From Diorhabda sublineata (lineage: Eukaryota > Arthropoda > Insecta > Coleoptera > Chrysomelidae), in NCBI RefSeq assembly GCF_026230105.1, contig NC_079480.1, forward strand, positions 30,236,488-30,300,487: a stretch of DNA of 64,000 nt, in the 5' to 3' direction. Each line of letters starts with the position of its first letter. The first letter of the stretch is position 1. The translations under genes were made by a program, and so were the position numbers. The notes beneath the pieces were generated by a model. It was not told the origin of the DNA and made no database searches. It was given only the letters and a program-made list of their open reading frames with translations. This document shows positions 1-12,774 of this stretch, piece by piece.

Positions 1-3000
1 TTCTTTCTTTATATTATTTATATAATTTACTAACATAAAATATTACTTATATTACTTAAACTATTTAGTCGTAGGGTCAAGGAGAGTCATGATAAAAGAA
101 GAGATCGCGCCTTAATGAGTTACGAGCTTCTTGAGCGATAGGACGCTCAGGAAAACGTCAGTGGAGACTTTCGCAATGCTTCACGGGGACTTTGGGAATG
201 ATTGTCTCTGGAAATCCCAGTCGCACAGATGGCCCAAGATGTTCCGGAATAGCTGGAAAAAATACGAAGACATTTCGTATTTCTGCCACCTGTACAAACA
301 GTTACTGCTCAATTTTTCCGTGCTACGAAAATAAAAACAAAAGATCCACGTGTCAGGCCAGAGATCACGGAGTCTTGGGTCCTCTCGACATCGTCTCTCT
401 AGATTTCTTTTTTTTGTTCCCTAAGAGATAGCTGAAAGGACAACCTTTAAAGACATTAGAGCCATAATGACGAAGTCGCCGAAGAATATCCCCGTTGAAA
501 CCTTCCAGAACGCCTATACCGCATGGAAATCTCGATGGTAAAAGAGTATTGATGCAAGAGGTCGTATTTCGAATACTTTTGACAATAAATGACAATGCAA
601 TCAATAGATTTTGAAATCCATGCCTTGACGCATTACTTTCGGGACCATACCCTCATGGTTGAGTTTAAGCCTCGGTTTCCAAAGTAGGCATATAAGGACA
701 ATTTTATTTCATTAATTGATTTATTATGGTCATTTCAGATGTACTAAAAGCACACGCAGCCACTGTAGGCGAGCTCAATAGGCTATTGTATAATCTGTAA
801 TGGTGGCAATACATAATAAGGAACTATATCCACGCTAAAGATTGATATTTCCGCCATTCCTATTATTTTCACACCTAATTTCCATAGAACTAGGCAGGCT
901 ATAATATCACCAGAATTCTACCGTCCTACCATACATCCCTTATAATTTACTTAACTTTCAATTCATCTATAATTGAACTTGTATTTCTAAAACCTAGTTA
1001 ATTATCAAAGACCACTTAATATACATCACCAAAATATTACATTACTATACAACAATTGTGGGAATACACACTGACGTTCAAATAACAAAAACTTCTCTTC
1101 TTCAATGCATTTTCAAACAGTGCCTTTCGAAACAACTCGAAGGGCACCCGCAACGGTGGGTGTAGATTTCTGCATAATATATTGAATTTATGGTATTGCT
1201 ACTTAATTCCACAATGACATAGGTACAAGATAATCTTCTAAATATGAGGAGATACAATGGATGATGCGACGTTATCTTTTCCACTAATACTAACCTAGGC
1301 ACTAACTAACACAATGCTTACGTCTTTATAATTGTTTCTGAAAAACAAAATTGATTTGATAATACAAACAACTAAAGGGCTTTATTCTTTTTACATATCA
1401 AATAATAATGGTAACAGAGAAACTAAGAAACTTAGAAACTATAGTGAATGTCTTATCGGGATCTCGGTTCTCTTTCTTGGCACTTCAGCTTGAATTTTTC
1501 CATTCTTTCATCTGAATGCTTTGCTTATAAATATGTTAAAAATTGTGTTGCATAACTCACATACAAAACGCTGAAAATCGTATATCTCGTTACTGAACTG
1601 AGTTATGTTATATGAGTAAAATAAAGGGCGAATGATGAGCGTCTGAAAAACTTAGTACACAATACTGCAAATAAATATTCTTTCAAATCATTCTTCAAAT
1701 CTTTTATAAAAGGTATTATTGGTATATAGTATTTTGTAACGACTTCAAGAAATTTGAAGATCTTACGAAAATAAAACATAAATATAAAAATAATAAAGTA
1801 GAAGCAACATTGAATCAGAGACCAATTTATAAGCATGTTTTTTGGGAGAAAAAAATAAATTGTTATGATCTGTTAAACGTAACAAAAGGATATGATGAAA
1901 TAAATAAATCAGAATTGATTTGAAGTATAAAGTATTGAGATGATCTAATGAGAAAATAAAGGTTTCAATAACATCGGAGCACAGAACAGTTGATAGAAAG
2001 TAGTTAAAAATATATATTTACAATCAAATTAATGTTAAATTACTCAAAAAAGAGATACAAGTCTTTGTTGATGCTAATATATGTACTGGGTGGCTATATA
2101 AAATGAACATAAGTTTCTACAACATCAAAAAAACAAATAAACATTCAGTGGATCCTCAGTTTTTCATGAAAGTGAAGCCTCTGGTAGAAATGAAACCAAT
2201 AGAAATATTGTGTAATACAACGACAACAACTAGAAGAAAATAGATGGATGTTGCGTTTCAAGATATTGCTAAAAAATATTGTCTGGGATAATCTGACAGT
2301 GAGGAGAGAGGATCTTTCATTTTCTAGTGTTTGATAAATATATGTACTGATGTTTTTGCATTGAATAGTTCATCACATCTGAATAGTATCCGTAAATCTA
2401 CCTAACTGAGCCTAGCTAACTAAGAGTGGTCCGTATATGAATAATAACTATTCATCAAAATATTAATATCGCCTACATATATTTTGACAAGTTATTAACA
2501 TCGATTGTATTAATAATTTTGCAAGGTCGAGTTCATTATTTGTTGACATACAATATTTATAACTCCGTATTACTTTATTCACAAATTCCAAATTGATCTC
2601 AATAAAAAATGCCAATAAAACCAATTCGCTCCCAATAAATTAATTGATGAAAAAATATGTTAAAATTGAATGTGATGAACAGTGCATCTGATAACTTTAT
2701 TTATTATCAATTCCAATTGAAAAATTACCTCAATATGTACCAAGATCATTAGTGAACATAAATTTATATCATTATCAGACATTTTATTGCCTACGTTTCA
2801 AATGAATCCTTGCTAAGTTAACGATACTCTTCAAAAAACATCTTGTTAAAGTCTTCATCAATAAATATCAACAATGTCAAGAGACGATGAGATGCAACCA
2901 ATGCAACATTATGATTAATGGTGTTACGGTGCAGGGAGAATATACTAAATACCTAATGATTCTACAGAATATTCATTCAGCAGATAATTCTATACAAGTA

Positions 3001-4080
3001 CCTATATGTTATGTATACCTGTATTCTGTTATCGGATGTCAGAGAAACCTAGATTATCGAAACTCAAATACACACACAGATTTGGTGAGACGGAAAAAAG
3101 ACCAAAAAATGTTTGGGTAGTTGAATCAAAATGTCCCCATTATTAGAAACAGTCAATTATAATCTGGTCACTGAAATATATTTGGATTAAACGTCAACAC
3201 AGTAAGCTATCACCACAGTTACAGGTTTCAGAAGAAAATGATACTAGGCATTTTTCTCACGACACTATAGGAACGTTCATTCAATCTAAAAGCGATTTCG
3301 AACGTAGAGCATTAAATGCTAACGCACACGTACTTAGGGTGACTTTATCAGAGGTTTCTGGCAACTTACGCGCAATTCAAATAATTCAAATGCAAAATTG
3401 TTTTGCAATTTCCAAACTAAAACAATTAAGTAAACACCTAATACAATTAGATATTTTCTATTTATAAGGGGCTGTAGTCTATTAAAATATGAATATGGAA
3501 CATTATGATTAGCAGCGGTGCACCGAGAAGATAAATAATCATCCTACAGAATATTCATTCGGCAGAAAATTATACAAGTCGGTAAAAGTTATGTTTTTAT
3601 ACAATGGTAAAGGTTTTTTACTCATTCTAAGACTAAGTCATTTCCGTTCTAAGCTGGAATGTCTGGAACCACACACATAATCAAAATATTTTTCAATACC
3701 ACGTCACAAACACCTACATACATAATTTTATGTAAATCAGCTTGGCCCTGTATCGTACATCTGAAAAAAATAACATACATTACGAATTAGTCACTTTCTT
3801 TGATCCATGCCGTGCAAAGCTTCTGATATGCAAACTTTTCGGTCATTGAATACTAACAGCCTAAGTCTTTTGTTGAACTACTAAACTGCCAATCAAATTT
3901 TGGTAATATTAATGCAAATTTGTTGTTTTTTCTTGAAAATAGCTTATCCATAGAGGTCGATCAATATCTTAGCATGGAAAGCATTTTTTAATTTTCTCAT
4001 TTCTATGACATCTTTCGGTGATGTGGAAAAAATTTAAAAATAAGGTGAATATTGAAGCTTTTTCCTTAATCACACTCTAC
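1..4080. other. Intergenic AT-rich DNA, no gene recognised
   Basis: No coding exon or mobile-element protein could be recognised here. The first 600 bases are less AT-rich, and the frame at 192-431 carries a cysteine-bearing stretch (CTNSYCSIFPC) that might be a scrap of a transposon protein, but nothing supports it further. The remaining short open frames, such as 1603-1836 and 2887-3120, have low-complexity AT-driven composition. Confidence 0.5.
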
Positions 4081-4129
4081 AACCGTAATCCAAAAAAATC
4101 ATAAAACTCACCCTCGCTTCCAGATTCCA

Positions 4130-4790
4130 CCTCAAGATATACATAACTTTGAACTTGTTCTAAGCTCATTGCCTTTTCTTCGTTCAGTTGTATTGACAAA
4201 TTTCTCACTGTTCTTTTCCTTTGTGGTGTTGTCATTATCATGAACTCGTAGATTCACTTTCTCCTTAAGCTCGTTTTCCGATGTTGAAAGGATTACTACA
4301 ACGTCTACGTATGCCAGTAGTTGCGTTGTTCTTGTTTCTAGTGTCTCTGTTCTGTTCAAACTGATTATTTCCATTTTCCACGTTTCTGGTATTGTCTTTT
4401 GTTCCCATATACTGCTTATTAAATGATATATTCTCGTCTTCAGTGCAGTTCCACTTTAATTCTGGCTCTATTTCGTCCTTTCCCTGCTCTACACGTCTTC
4501 TTCGTTGTTCTTCTTTGCTCTTCATACAATTTTTTATCTTTATCTGTTCCAGTCTGTAACATTTTCTGTTTAGCTCGTTTCCTCTTCTCAATTTCTTCTT
4601 TATATTTGACATAGAATCATCCGTCCCTTTTTTCCTGCTTCATTTTCTGTGGTATTATTTCACTTGCCGCTTTCTTTATGGTATTCTCAAAATGTTTCCA
4701 TTCTTCATTGATATTATAGCTATGTTATTCTGCTAGGGCTCTCTCCAGTTCTTCTCGTATTTTTTCTTTGTTGTAGTATTATCTTTTTCG
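4130..4790 (-). pseudogene. LINE reverse-transcriptase relic with internal deletion
   Basis: Read on the minus strand, the right part (about 4640-4780) encodes INEEWKHFENTIKKAASEI followed by KMKQEKRDG, which resembles the linker between endonuclease and reverse transcriptase in RTE/CR1-like LINEs. Further on comes LISSIWEQKTIPETWK, a typical RT segment, joined almost directly to TTQLLAYVDVVVILSTSE, the catalytic palm region where YADD has become YVDV. The piece between these two motifs, normally well over 100 residues, is missing, so this is a deleted copy with frameshifts. It continues a little further left (TSENELKEK) before losing similarity. The clade is not certain. Confidence 0.7.
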
Positions 4791-4799
4791 CGCGATCTT

Positions 4800-7010
4800 T
4801 TGATTTTTCTTTTTTTGTTTACTATTTTCTATAGGTTTTATGTTGCAGTTAAAAACTAGTGATATAGATTAAAAATTTTTCTCTTTAATCTATAGAACTT
4901 GTTTTGAGAAGATGATTGACAGATATTCCATTGTCCATGACAATATTTGTCGATATAATAGTTGAATTAATCAAAACAGTTTTAGTTTGTCAGTAAATTG
5001 ATTAAAAGTTACCATTTCTTCTTACACATTACCTACGTAAATCGTACTTCCAATCTACTCAATATGTCGCAAATTTATAATTTCTAATCAACTACTCATT
5101 TTTTAACAGTTTTGAGATTATACCATCTATCATGATTTCGATATCGCGCTGCATATGGTGTTGGTGTAATGCCTATATGAATATCCCCAACAGCTCCCGA
5201 AATTCGGATTCAGTTTTAATAGTATATGTTTTCTTCAATCCAGCCAGTCGGACCCAGTAACTTTATTGTAACGCTCTAACTCAAAATAGTGAACAAAATA
5301 GCAATTTTGCAAATAATCCATCTCAATTATTAGAAGTTGTTACAAAATATGTGGTCAATACATAACCTCTCAATTCCATTACGTTACTGATTTAATTTTT
5401 GTTCTGTATTGGCACTTTCTTGCTATAATAGGAATCAAATACTTGCATATCCCAAACCTTTACAAGATTTAATAAATACTGGGACATAATCCACAGTACA
5501 TTACGTAATAGAGAATGTGAAAATCTCTTCTTAAATCTATTAACTTTGACCATTGAACTTGGTATCGAGTTTGTAGACTATTCATTTCATATGATGGCTT
5601 CAATATATATACAGAGATTGAATAGATTTTAAGTGAGATTCCTCAAATATATTACGGGCACATACTATGAATGCACACTTTCTAGAATAAGACAAGTAGT
5701 ATTTGTAAAGGAGCAAATAAATCTAAATGAATGTAAATATCACAGAGAGTCTGACATATTTTCAAAGAGACTTTTTGTGGTTTGCTGACAAAAATATTTG
5801 TAATGTGAAGAATTTAAACCCGAGCCGTATTTATTTAGAAGAAATTAATGACTACACATGTGTCTTCGGATAATGTTGGAGCTATTAAACTACAAATAAC
5901 TGTGGTAATAACCATTTATAGTTTAAATACGTTTACTATAACATATAATATAAATCGCAACTCGCAAACTGTGTATTAATGCATGAGCTTACAGAAGATT
6001 CTATTCTATTTTACGTTTCCTGAAATAAAATTATAACGATTCACTCTGAATGTAAGGATAAGCTACCATATAATAATCCTAGTAGAGATTTATTTGATTC
6101 TTGAGAAATTTAGAAATTTTTAAAAGAGCCTTTTCCAAATTAAAAATATAAAATAAATATAAATATTTTTTATAAATTTATAAATCGTCTTTATCAAAAT
6201 ACTCAGTTGTAAAACATATTTGATGTTTAATTCTCTCAGTTTATATTGTTGTGTACTGTATATTTTTAAGGAGCTGTAATCTATTGAAATATGGATAAGA
6301 ATTACAAAAAGTATGTAAATAAATAAAACAATTATTAATTTGTAAATATGTGGATTGAAAAAAAGTTAATAGCATTATGAGGATCGTGTGTAAAATATTG
6401 TGCTTAACTCGCCGGAAAGTTATTAAAACATTCGCGTAAAAATTCCTACTCATATGTTAAATGTTAAGAAACGATTCAGTACCAAGAGATAGAAGAGAAA
6501 CGGAATATATGGAACATCTTAAGTCGGTAGCAATGAAAAGTATAAAATTTTAGAGCAATAAGAAAATCTCTTAGTGTAGATATTGTCTAAAAATATTCCC
6601 ACTAGATTTGACCTCGAGATACTAACCTGAATTTTAATGCAGGACGCCAACGTGTTTCGATCATAAATTATTACAATTAATACAAACAGATTTGCGTCAT
6701 TGAAATAATAAAGTGTATCAAATACGAATACCACATAGAATTGATGAAATTATTATTTAAAAATCTTTTATGGACTATCATAAAATTAAAATAGAAATCT
6801 GTTTTAACAAGAAAAAATAATTTTTCCTTAGTTTTTTCATCCCAAAAATATGTAGCAGCCATTTATCAAATTGTTCGTAATTTTAAAATTTACAACATAG
6901 AGCTATATATTTTACTTGAATCATTAAGTTTCTTTTTATCATTGACAACTATCTCATTCATATGAATGTGAACCTTTTCTAAAAATTATCTTTTTCGTTT
7001 ATTCGATTCC
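4800..7010. other. Intergenic AT-rich DNA
   Basis: No gene seen. Around 5150-5215 is a weak partial match to the hammerhead-bearing repeat copies described at 59.13 kb (shared GTTGGTGTAAT and CACCAACnG-like stretches). The rest holds only short AT-rich open frames with no recognisable motif. Confidence 0.4.
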
Positions 7011-7014
7011 GTGT

Positions 7015-7405
7015 CCAGAATTTTTGAAACTTTATAATTATAATATAATTATAATTATTTTTATAACGACGCGCATCGTTCGTTTTAAAACCAAAATCCT
7101 GAAATTTTTTAAATTTTCATTATCTATTGCGAAGGACATTGAATAATAATAACAAAAAATTGTGATGTTAGTATTTTTTATAACGCCAAAACTCGTTCGT
7201 TTTGAAATCGAAGCCCCAAAATTTTTTCAACTTTTATCTAATTATGGCAAAAGACACTCAATAAGGAGCCAGGTAACAAAAAAAATTGAGGTAAATATTC
7301 TTCATAACACCAGAATTCATAAACTTAACGCTTGAGTGCTGACATGCATCATTCGTTTTAAAATCAAATTTTTTTCAAATTTTATCTAACTATTGCGAAC
7401 TTCAT
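7015..7405. repeat. Degenerate tandem repeat, about 3 units
   Basis: The phrase AAATTTTTT-AA-TTTTATCTA-TATTGCGAA recurs near 7110, 7225 and 7370, each time preceded by a form of CATCGTTCGTTTTAAAATC or CTCGTTCGTTTTGAAATC. Spacing is irregular (about 115 and 150 bases) and copies are diverged. Function is unknown. Confidence 0.5.
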
Positions 7406-7639
7406 ATGGGTATATATATTAATGTATCTAAATTACCAGATAAAAATAAATTTGACGTTTTGACCTTTTGTGGTCCTTACCAAAACTCCATTACCAAAAA
7501 ATCAAATCGAAAACGTAAATAAAAAATTCAATTCTTATCATTAAAATTTTGAAGTCACAATCGAAATCGAGCAAAATAATAAAATCAATTTTCTTGATGT
7601 CACATTATGTCACAAAAAAGATCAGTGACAACAAGTTTT

Positions 7640-7860
7640 GCTTAATCAAATCCTGAGCTATGCAAAAATTCAAAAAGCAAAAACTGCATTGAAAGAAAAT
7701 AATTATCCGAAAAAAATGATTAACAACGTATCCAAGAAAAGGATAAACAGATTCTCTAATCAATTAAGAAACAAGAAACTAAACACAACCTTGTAATGGT
7801 TGTGACGCTGTCTACATAGGGCAGACATCTGTATGTAGAAAATTTCCCCGTCATGAAAAC
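7640..7860 (+). pseudogene. Penelope-like element relic, RT thumb to GIY-YIG
   Basis: The plus strand encodes ALKENNYPKKMINNVSKK, the end of the reverse transcriptase module of Penelope-like elements. After a gap it encodes CNGCDAVYIGQTSVCRKFP, the start of their GIY-YIG endonuclease (CxxC...YIGQT, then basic residues and a histidine). Frames are broken between the two. The similarity stops near 7860, where the reading passes into the zinc-knuckle ORF that follows. The same pair of segments recurs at 36.2 kb. Confidence 0.75.
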
Positions 7861-8470
7861 TTGGAGGATCATTGCGAGATCTACAAATAAACCCACATCC
7901 ATGTTTCGAATCATTACAGATTTCGAAACAGCCTACCATCACGCCCTAACCAAGGGTATAAACTTCCACGGGCTTTCGCACTACTGCGAAGCCTCAAATT
8001 CAAACACCATACCCACAGTCCCCAAATATTGCAACCGTTGTTCATCTACCGGCCACTCCGCAGACACCTGTAATGCCAAACCCATTTGTCCAAGCTGTGG
8101 TGCTTCTGGTCACAAGCCAGAAAAATGCACAAAATCAAACTCCCCTACTTGTAAAAATTGCGGTGGATTTCACCCTGCCTTCCACCCCCGCTGCCCGAAA
8201 AGGATGGAAACACCGAAAGCCCCCCAGGATACAGCCCCAGTTACCCTGGAAAAACCTCAAATCCCGTATGATCTGTCTACTGAAACTAAAATCCTAATTG
8301 AAATCTTGGCAACAACAATAATGAATGCCATCCCCACTTCTCGGGGGCTAGTAGCCGAATCGCTACAACGCCTCATTCCCCCTTTTTATGGTTATAATTG
8401 TACCGTAACCCGCGGCATGGGTAACCGCATTCATTTCGCCTTCACCCAAAAACCAAACACTTCCCACTGA
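7853..8470 (+). CDS. Retrotransposon gag-like ORF with three CCHC zinc knuckles (partial)
   Basis: This 205-codon open frame looks like the C-terminal part of the ORF1 (gag-like, nucleic-acid binding) protein of Jockey/I-type LINEs. Residues about 15-50 (MFRIITDFETAYHHAL, GINFHGL) resemble the end of the ORF1 RNA-recognition-like fold. Three zinc knuckles follow at about residues 60-108: CNRCSSTGHSADTC, CPSCGASGHKPEKC and CKNCGGFHPAFHPRC, the last a CGG-type third knuckle. A proline-rich stretch and an amphipathic tail come after. The ATG at 7853 is probably not the native start, because the preceding bases belong to a Penelope-like relic; the N-terminal part of the real protein is missing. 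No endonuclease/RT ORF follows in frame. The base composition is clearly richer in GC than its surroundings, which suggests a fairly recent arrival. I infer a 5'- and 3'-truncated copy. Confidence 0.7.
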   Translation: MKTWRIIARSTNKPTSMFRIITDFETAYHHALTKGINFHGLSHYCEASNSNTIPTVPKYCNRCSSTGHSADTCNAKPICPSCGASGHKPEKCTKSNSPTCKNCGGFHPAFHPRCPKRMETPKAPQDTAPVTLEKPQIPYDLSTETKILIEILATTIMNAIPTSRGLVAESLQRLIPPFYGYNCTVTRGMGNRIHFAFTQKPNTSH

Positions 8471-9065
8471 AAAAGTGTAGGTTTAGCCCTAGCAACACAG
8501 TTTATGTCAATACTGACATAAGCCCCATTCCAAGCCGCCTAAATGACCTCCAAGCCCGCTAATTGAATGGAACCATCGAATCAAGTAATTCCGTTGCGAA
8601 AGAGACCCTCCTCATCCTACCTTAATTTCCTCGATAGTTCCCCCATATCAATCAGATAAATTCCGACCCCCAACACCCACCCTCACTGTCATTCGATCGT
8701 CGGAATTGCAGGTTTTCTGCGGTTTCCCTGCAACCTGGAGAACCGATTCTCCAGACAACCCGCCCACCCCCAATTAGATTAAGAAAAAAACACAAAAAAA
8801 ATAAATAAAAAAAAACTCTTGGAAAAAAAATAACAACCCCGCTAGAAGCAGCCGAGCAAGCACTCCCCAACAAAACAGCCACAAACCCAGCCCCGCAGAG
8901 GAAAAAAATTCCTATATCAGGGCCTCAGGAAACATACCTAAATTACCCAAAAAAAACCTTCCTTCCAAATTCTACCTGACAAATCTCTCTATCTCTCTCT
9001 ATGTAGAAAATAAACTAAACGGTCATCAATACGATAAAAAAAATAAAACTGCATTAACGTAGCAC
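8471..9065. other. C-rich stretch downstream of the gag-like ORF
   Basis: C-rich, A-run-rich DNA of the same strand bias as the zinc-knuckle ORF, probably more of the same retroelement. The minus-strand open frame at 8652-8882 is an antisense shadow with low-complexity F/L runs. No reverse transcriptase motif was found. Confidence 0.4.
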
Positions 9066-9069
9066 GGAA

Positions 9070-10090
9070 TATCAAAAAACATAAATTCAGTTATAAAGAT
9101 TCAAAAGTTCTTGGATCCGAATCAAATACACGAACTTTTTAGAAATATGCTTAGTACGAGAAAGTTGTCGATGATAAAACAGACCTAAATAATTTAAGTA
9201 AAATTCACAGCTCTATTTTGTAAATTGTAAAACAACTACCAATAATTTGATAGCTGTTACATATTTTTGAAATGTAAGAACTAAAGAAAAAGTTAATTTT
9301 TATACTATTCTATTTTTATCTTGAAAAAAGTCGAAACGTCAAATTTTCATCTGTCTTTAAAAAATTATAAAAGAAACTTATTTTAAATTTTAAAATTATA
9401 TTTAAAATATTAAAGAAGAGACCTAAAAATCAACATTTAAAAGCATAAACAAATCAAAAGGTCTAAAAAATAAAAGAAGAGAGAAGATTCTGAATGATAT
9501 GGATATTGATGTACTATTTTTCAAAAGATACGATGACGACTGTTGAGCGCTAATTCATAGTAACAAATGCGATACATTTCTTGAAAACTTGAATAAATTT
9601 AACCCAAGAATCCAATTCACTTTAGAAATTGAAAACAACAACAAAATGAATTTATTGAAACCAATAATAAAATAAAAACTTAATATTATACAAAAGAAAC
9701 ATGGTCTGGAAGATATCTTAATTATAACTCATGCCATCCCAAACAACAAAAAAGCGTCGTTATAGAATTAACTTGTCCAGAATATCACCGCGAAGTAATA
9801 AAAAAACACTAAGAAATCAAATGTTATATATTCCACACCATGTCTGAATTGTCCTAAGAATTATATGGGAATGACTACACAATACTCGAAAAACAGAATA
9901 AAAGGTCACAAATACAACTAAAATGCATCGACTGCAAAAAAAATGAAAATCTTGGCTCAAGACACAAACTACCAAAAATTATTAATCAAAGAAATGATAT
10001 ACATAAACCAAGATAAATGTTCTGTGACTGCTAGACAAGATATAAAAAACCTCAGCCAAACTTACCATAAATTGATTAATTAGTTTATTT
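9070..10090 (+). pseudogene. Penelope-like element relic with RT palm and GIY-YIG motifs
   Basis: The piece at 9070-9220 resembles 36840-36990, so both copies share a leader. From 9480 the plus strand encodes LFFKRYDDDC, the degenerate RT catalytic box (RYVDD in live Penelope-like elements). Next come LNKFNPRIQFTLEIENNNK and NFLKPIIK, the conserved IqFTxExE...inFLDl block, then KKHGLEDILIITHAIPNNK. Near 9840-9910 CLNCPKNYMGMTTQYSKNR and IKGHKY form the GIY-YIG core and helix. Several stops and frameshifts separate the blocks. It is a full-order but dead fragment of the RT plus endonuclease protein. Confidence 0.8.
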
Positions 10091-10980
10091 CAATTTACCA
10101 GGTATAATATCGTTTTATTGAAAGTTCGAGGTAAATACACTGATTCTAATACTCTGTTTTTCATAATGGTTTTAAGATATCTACTAATATGTTTTTATCT
10201 ATTCTACAAATATTTTAATCATCAAATATTAATTATTTAGAAAAAGAACCTACGAACCCAAGAAATTAGAAAAAAAAATTAAATTTATACTCATCATATC
10301 TTCTTATTTTGATCGCTTGATTGCAATAATTTGTATCCGATTCCGTTCAAAATATTTCTACTTTATGTTGTTAAAGAATGAAAATTCCTATTCTTAAATG
10401 AGCTAAGTTTGGAACTTTTTTGTAAACAATATTGTCGACATAGCCCAATGTGAAGTAATCCTATAATAACAAATCACGTAATAGTGCATCTGTCTTCGAT
10501 TTCCTTACAAGCAATTTCGACTAATAGCATAGTCGTTAAATGTAAAGTTACATTCATTAGGAAAAAAGCTTTAATGGATCACATTATTTTCTAATATTAC
10601 CATTATTTGGTTCTGAGATGGTAAGCTGCCTTTTATTTCTTTTTAGTGTAAAAATCGATTAATGGTTACGAACTGAACATAAGTGGTGTTTCTCGATCGA
10701 TAGGGTATCACTGCTTACTTTACTAGTAGATATTTAAGTAATTATAATATTTCTAAAAAGCAGAAAAATGCTTTTTGTTCAGATAACCGTTCACTGGGAT
10801 TTAAGGGTCAAATATCGACATTTTCTGTCGTCTGACGACTATTTAAAACAAAAGTAAACTAAACTTCATACATTTTCGAACAGTTTCTCATTTCTTGAGC
10901 CTGCGAAGAAAATGATGTTGCGGGGAATTTTCAATTCTTAATAATTCTAATAGCATAATTAAGAAAACTTCGCAAATATA
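10091..10980. other. Intergenic AT-rich DNA, nothing recognised
   Basis: No gene, repeat boundary or RNA could be recognised by eye in this stretch. Confidence 0.4.
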
Positions 10981-11074
10981 CTGAACACACTGTTTACACT
11001 ACCACTACACCAACATTCACAATTACACAGTCTGACGCGCGTTTCGATAACCAAATTATCGTCTTCGGAGGCTG
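10981..11074 (-). ncRNA. Hammerhead-like ribozyme relic in a dispersed repeat (copy a)
   Basis: Reading the minus strand from about 11072 gives CCGAAGA (close to the hammerhead box CUGANGA), one extra base, then the stem GATAA-TTTGG-TTATC, then GAAAC, then GCGCGTC followed by AGAC. The block ACGCGCGTC is what a minimal type I hammerhead has as a 4-bp stem III plus the cleavage triplet GTC. The remainder to 10981 is a tail shared with other copies (ends CTGAACACACTGTTTA on the plus strand). The box 1 mismatch suggests a decayed copy. Confidence 0.5.
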
Positions 11075-12774
11075 GAGATTAACTGCTAAACAGTTCAAGT
11101 TACAAAAACAAATTTGAAAATGAGAAAAGAATCGTTATGTTTTTTTAGTTTAGCGATGTATATTGTACAAAATCTTAAAACCTGTTGGCGCAAATATATC
11201 ATCTGGAGAAGTTTTTTCGATAATCTTTTGAATCGTCTGATCGTGGAAAGATGAATCGCTTGAATAAAGTAATTATAAAACTGACATGGTTATTTCCAAA
11301 AATATCCATTGGGTAACTACTGACCCAAATATATCTACCAAACTGAGGAAATTATGCACATAGGGAGGAAAATGCAATCAACATTCCATTTATAATATAC
11401 TAATTATTTATGAAAAGTTTTATTCAAGTATATAATCCATAAACTCACAAGGCAGTAACAAATAGGAGTTCAAATAAAAAAAGCCGTGAGCAGCAGAGTT
11501 TCATCACGAAAGTCGAATTTTTCGTCGAATGAAGAATTTAACTAATACTCAAACAAATCTTTCCATAAAATGAATTTCTTGGAAATGATATCAATTCTCT
11601 TCAATCTTATTTCTTTATATGGAAAATTTGCTATTCCTTAATAACTTTTCATTTCACAAGTTAACTCTCCCTCTCGAATGAAAATTCATAATTTCAATAG
11701 ACCCGGTGGTCTCGAACCCTCTTGTTCAATTCCAATTGACAACAAAGAAAAAATTGTCATAATGACAAGAAATTTCGAAAATGGGAAGTAAAAAAAATCA
11801 CCCTAGCAACGATCATACTCGTATTATTCATTAAATAGGAGGCGGTCCAATTCAACAATTACAACGATCAAAATGATTTCGGGCGTTTTGTGCTAGAAGA
11901 AAACTTTGAACTTGAGAAAGACAATTCTTCAACATCACCCCTACTTGCATGATAAGTTCGAATCCTCTAGTTAAACTTTTTCTGACCAAAAAATAAGAAA
12001 ATATAACAAAAATGACCATAAAATGGAGAGGGGTGGAAATGGAAAGTTTCGACCTTAGGCAGGAAATCATCTCGCAACTAATTGAACCTACAAGTGAAAT
12101 TTCATTTTTCAGTCGCTTTTCGTTTGACCTGCAGAGGTGAGCAAAGGTCAAAAACCACTTTTTTGCACTGCAACCCCTCGAAATATTCATTTGTTTTCAA
12201 CCAAACTCTAATAACATCAATCCGGCGCCAAAAAAGCCGTGTATGCTAATTTTGAACCAAATCGGACCCATAGCAATTGCTCGAGAGACGAAAATAAGAA
12301 TCGTAGCTTAAACAGATATATAGATATACAGTGAAATCTCCTTTGGACGGACACCAACTGGACCGACTGAAAGTGTCCGTTCAAGAGGGGTGTCCGTATA
12401 AAAGAAATACAGCAAAAATCGTGTTTTTAATGAAAACTGAATATATTAAAGAAACTGGGACATTTAAAACGTATATGTATATAAATGTTTTTAAAATAAA
12501 CAAAAACCTTTAAACTTAAGAAAAAAAGGTTTGTTACCTTTAGATATATACAAAGTATGTATGTACATATGAGGCGTCCAGTTGCAAAAGTCGCTAATAT
12601 ACTTTTTTGTTATTTTTCATAAATCAGGAAAAACGTTTAACTTTTGTTACTAATACTTTTGCAAATATTTATGGTTGTTAAACAATAGTGTCGTGTATGT
12701 GTTATTTATGTGTCCTTTGATCAAAAATCAGAGACAAGCCGTTTCTTGTCCCTAAAGGATCAAATATCATAATG

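Noticed and set aside
192..431. Cysteine-containing 79-codon frame at the left edge
   Set aside because: CTNSYCSIFPC suggested a metal-binding motif, but the spacing fits no family I know and nothing around it supports a gene.
8652..8882. 76-codon minus-strand protein
   Set aside because: It is antisense to the C-rich retroelement block and includes a run of F and L from A-rich plus-strand tracts.
11852..12190. A 100-112 codon open frame shared by all three copies of repeat A
   Set aside because: The copies are young, and most differences between them change the amino acid, so the open frame is more likely inherited by chance than kept by selection. No domain is recognisable.
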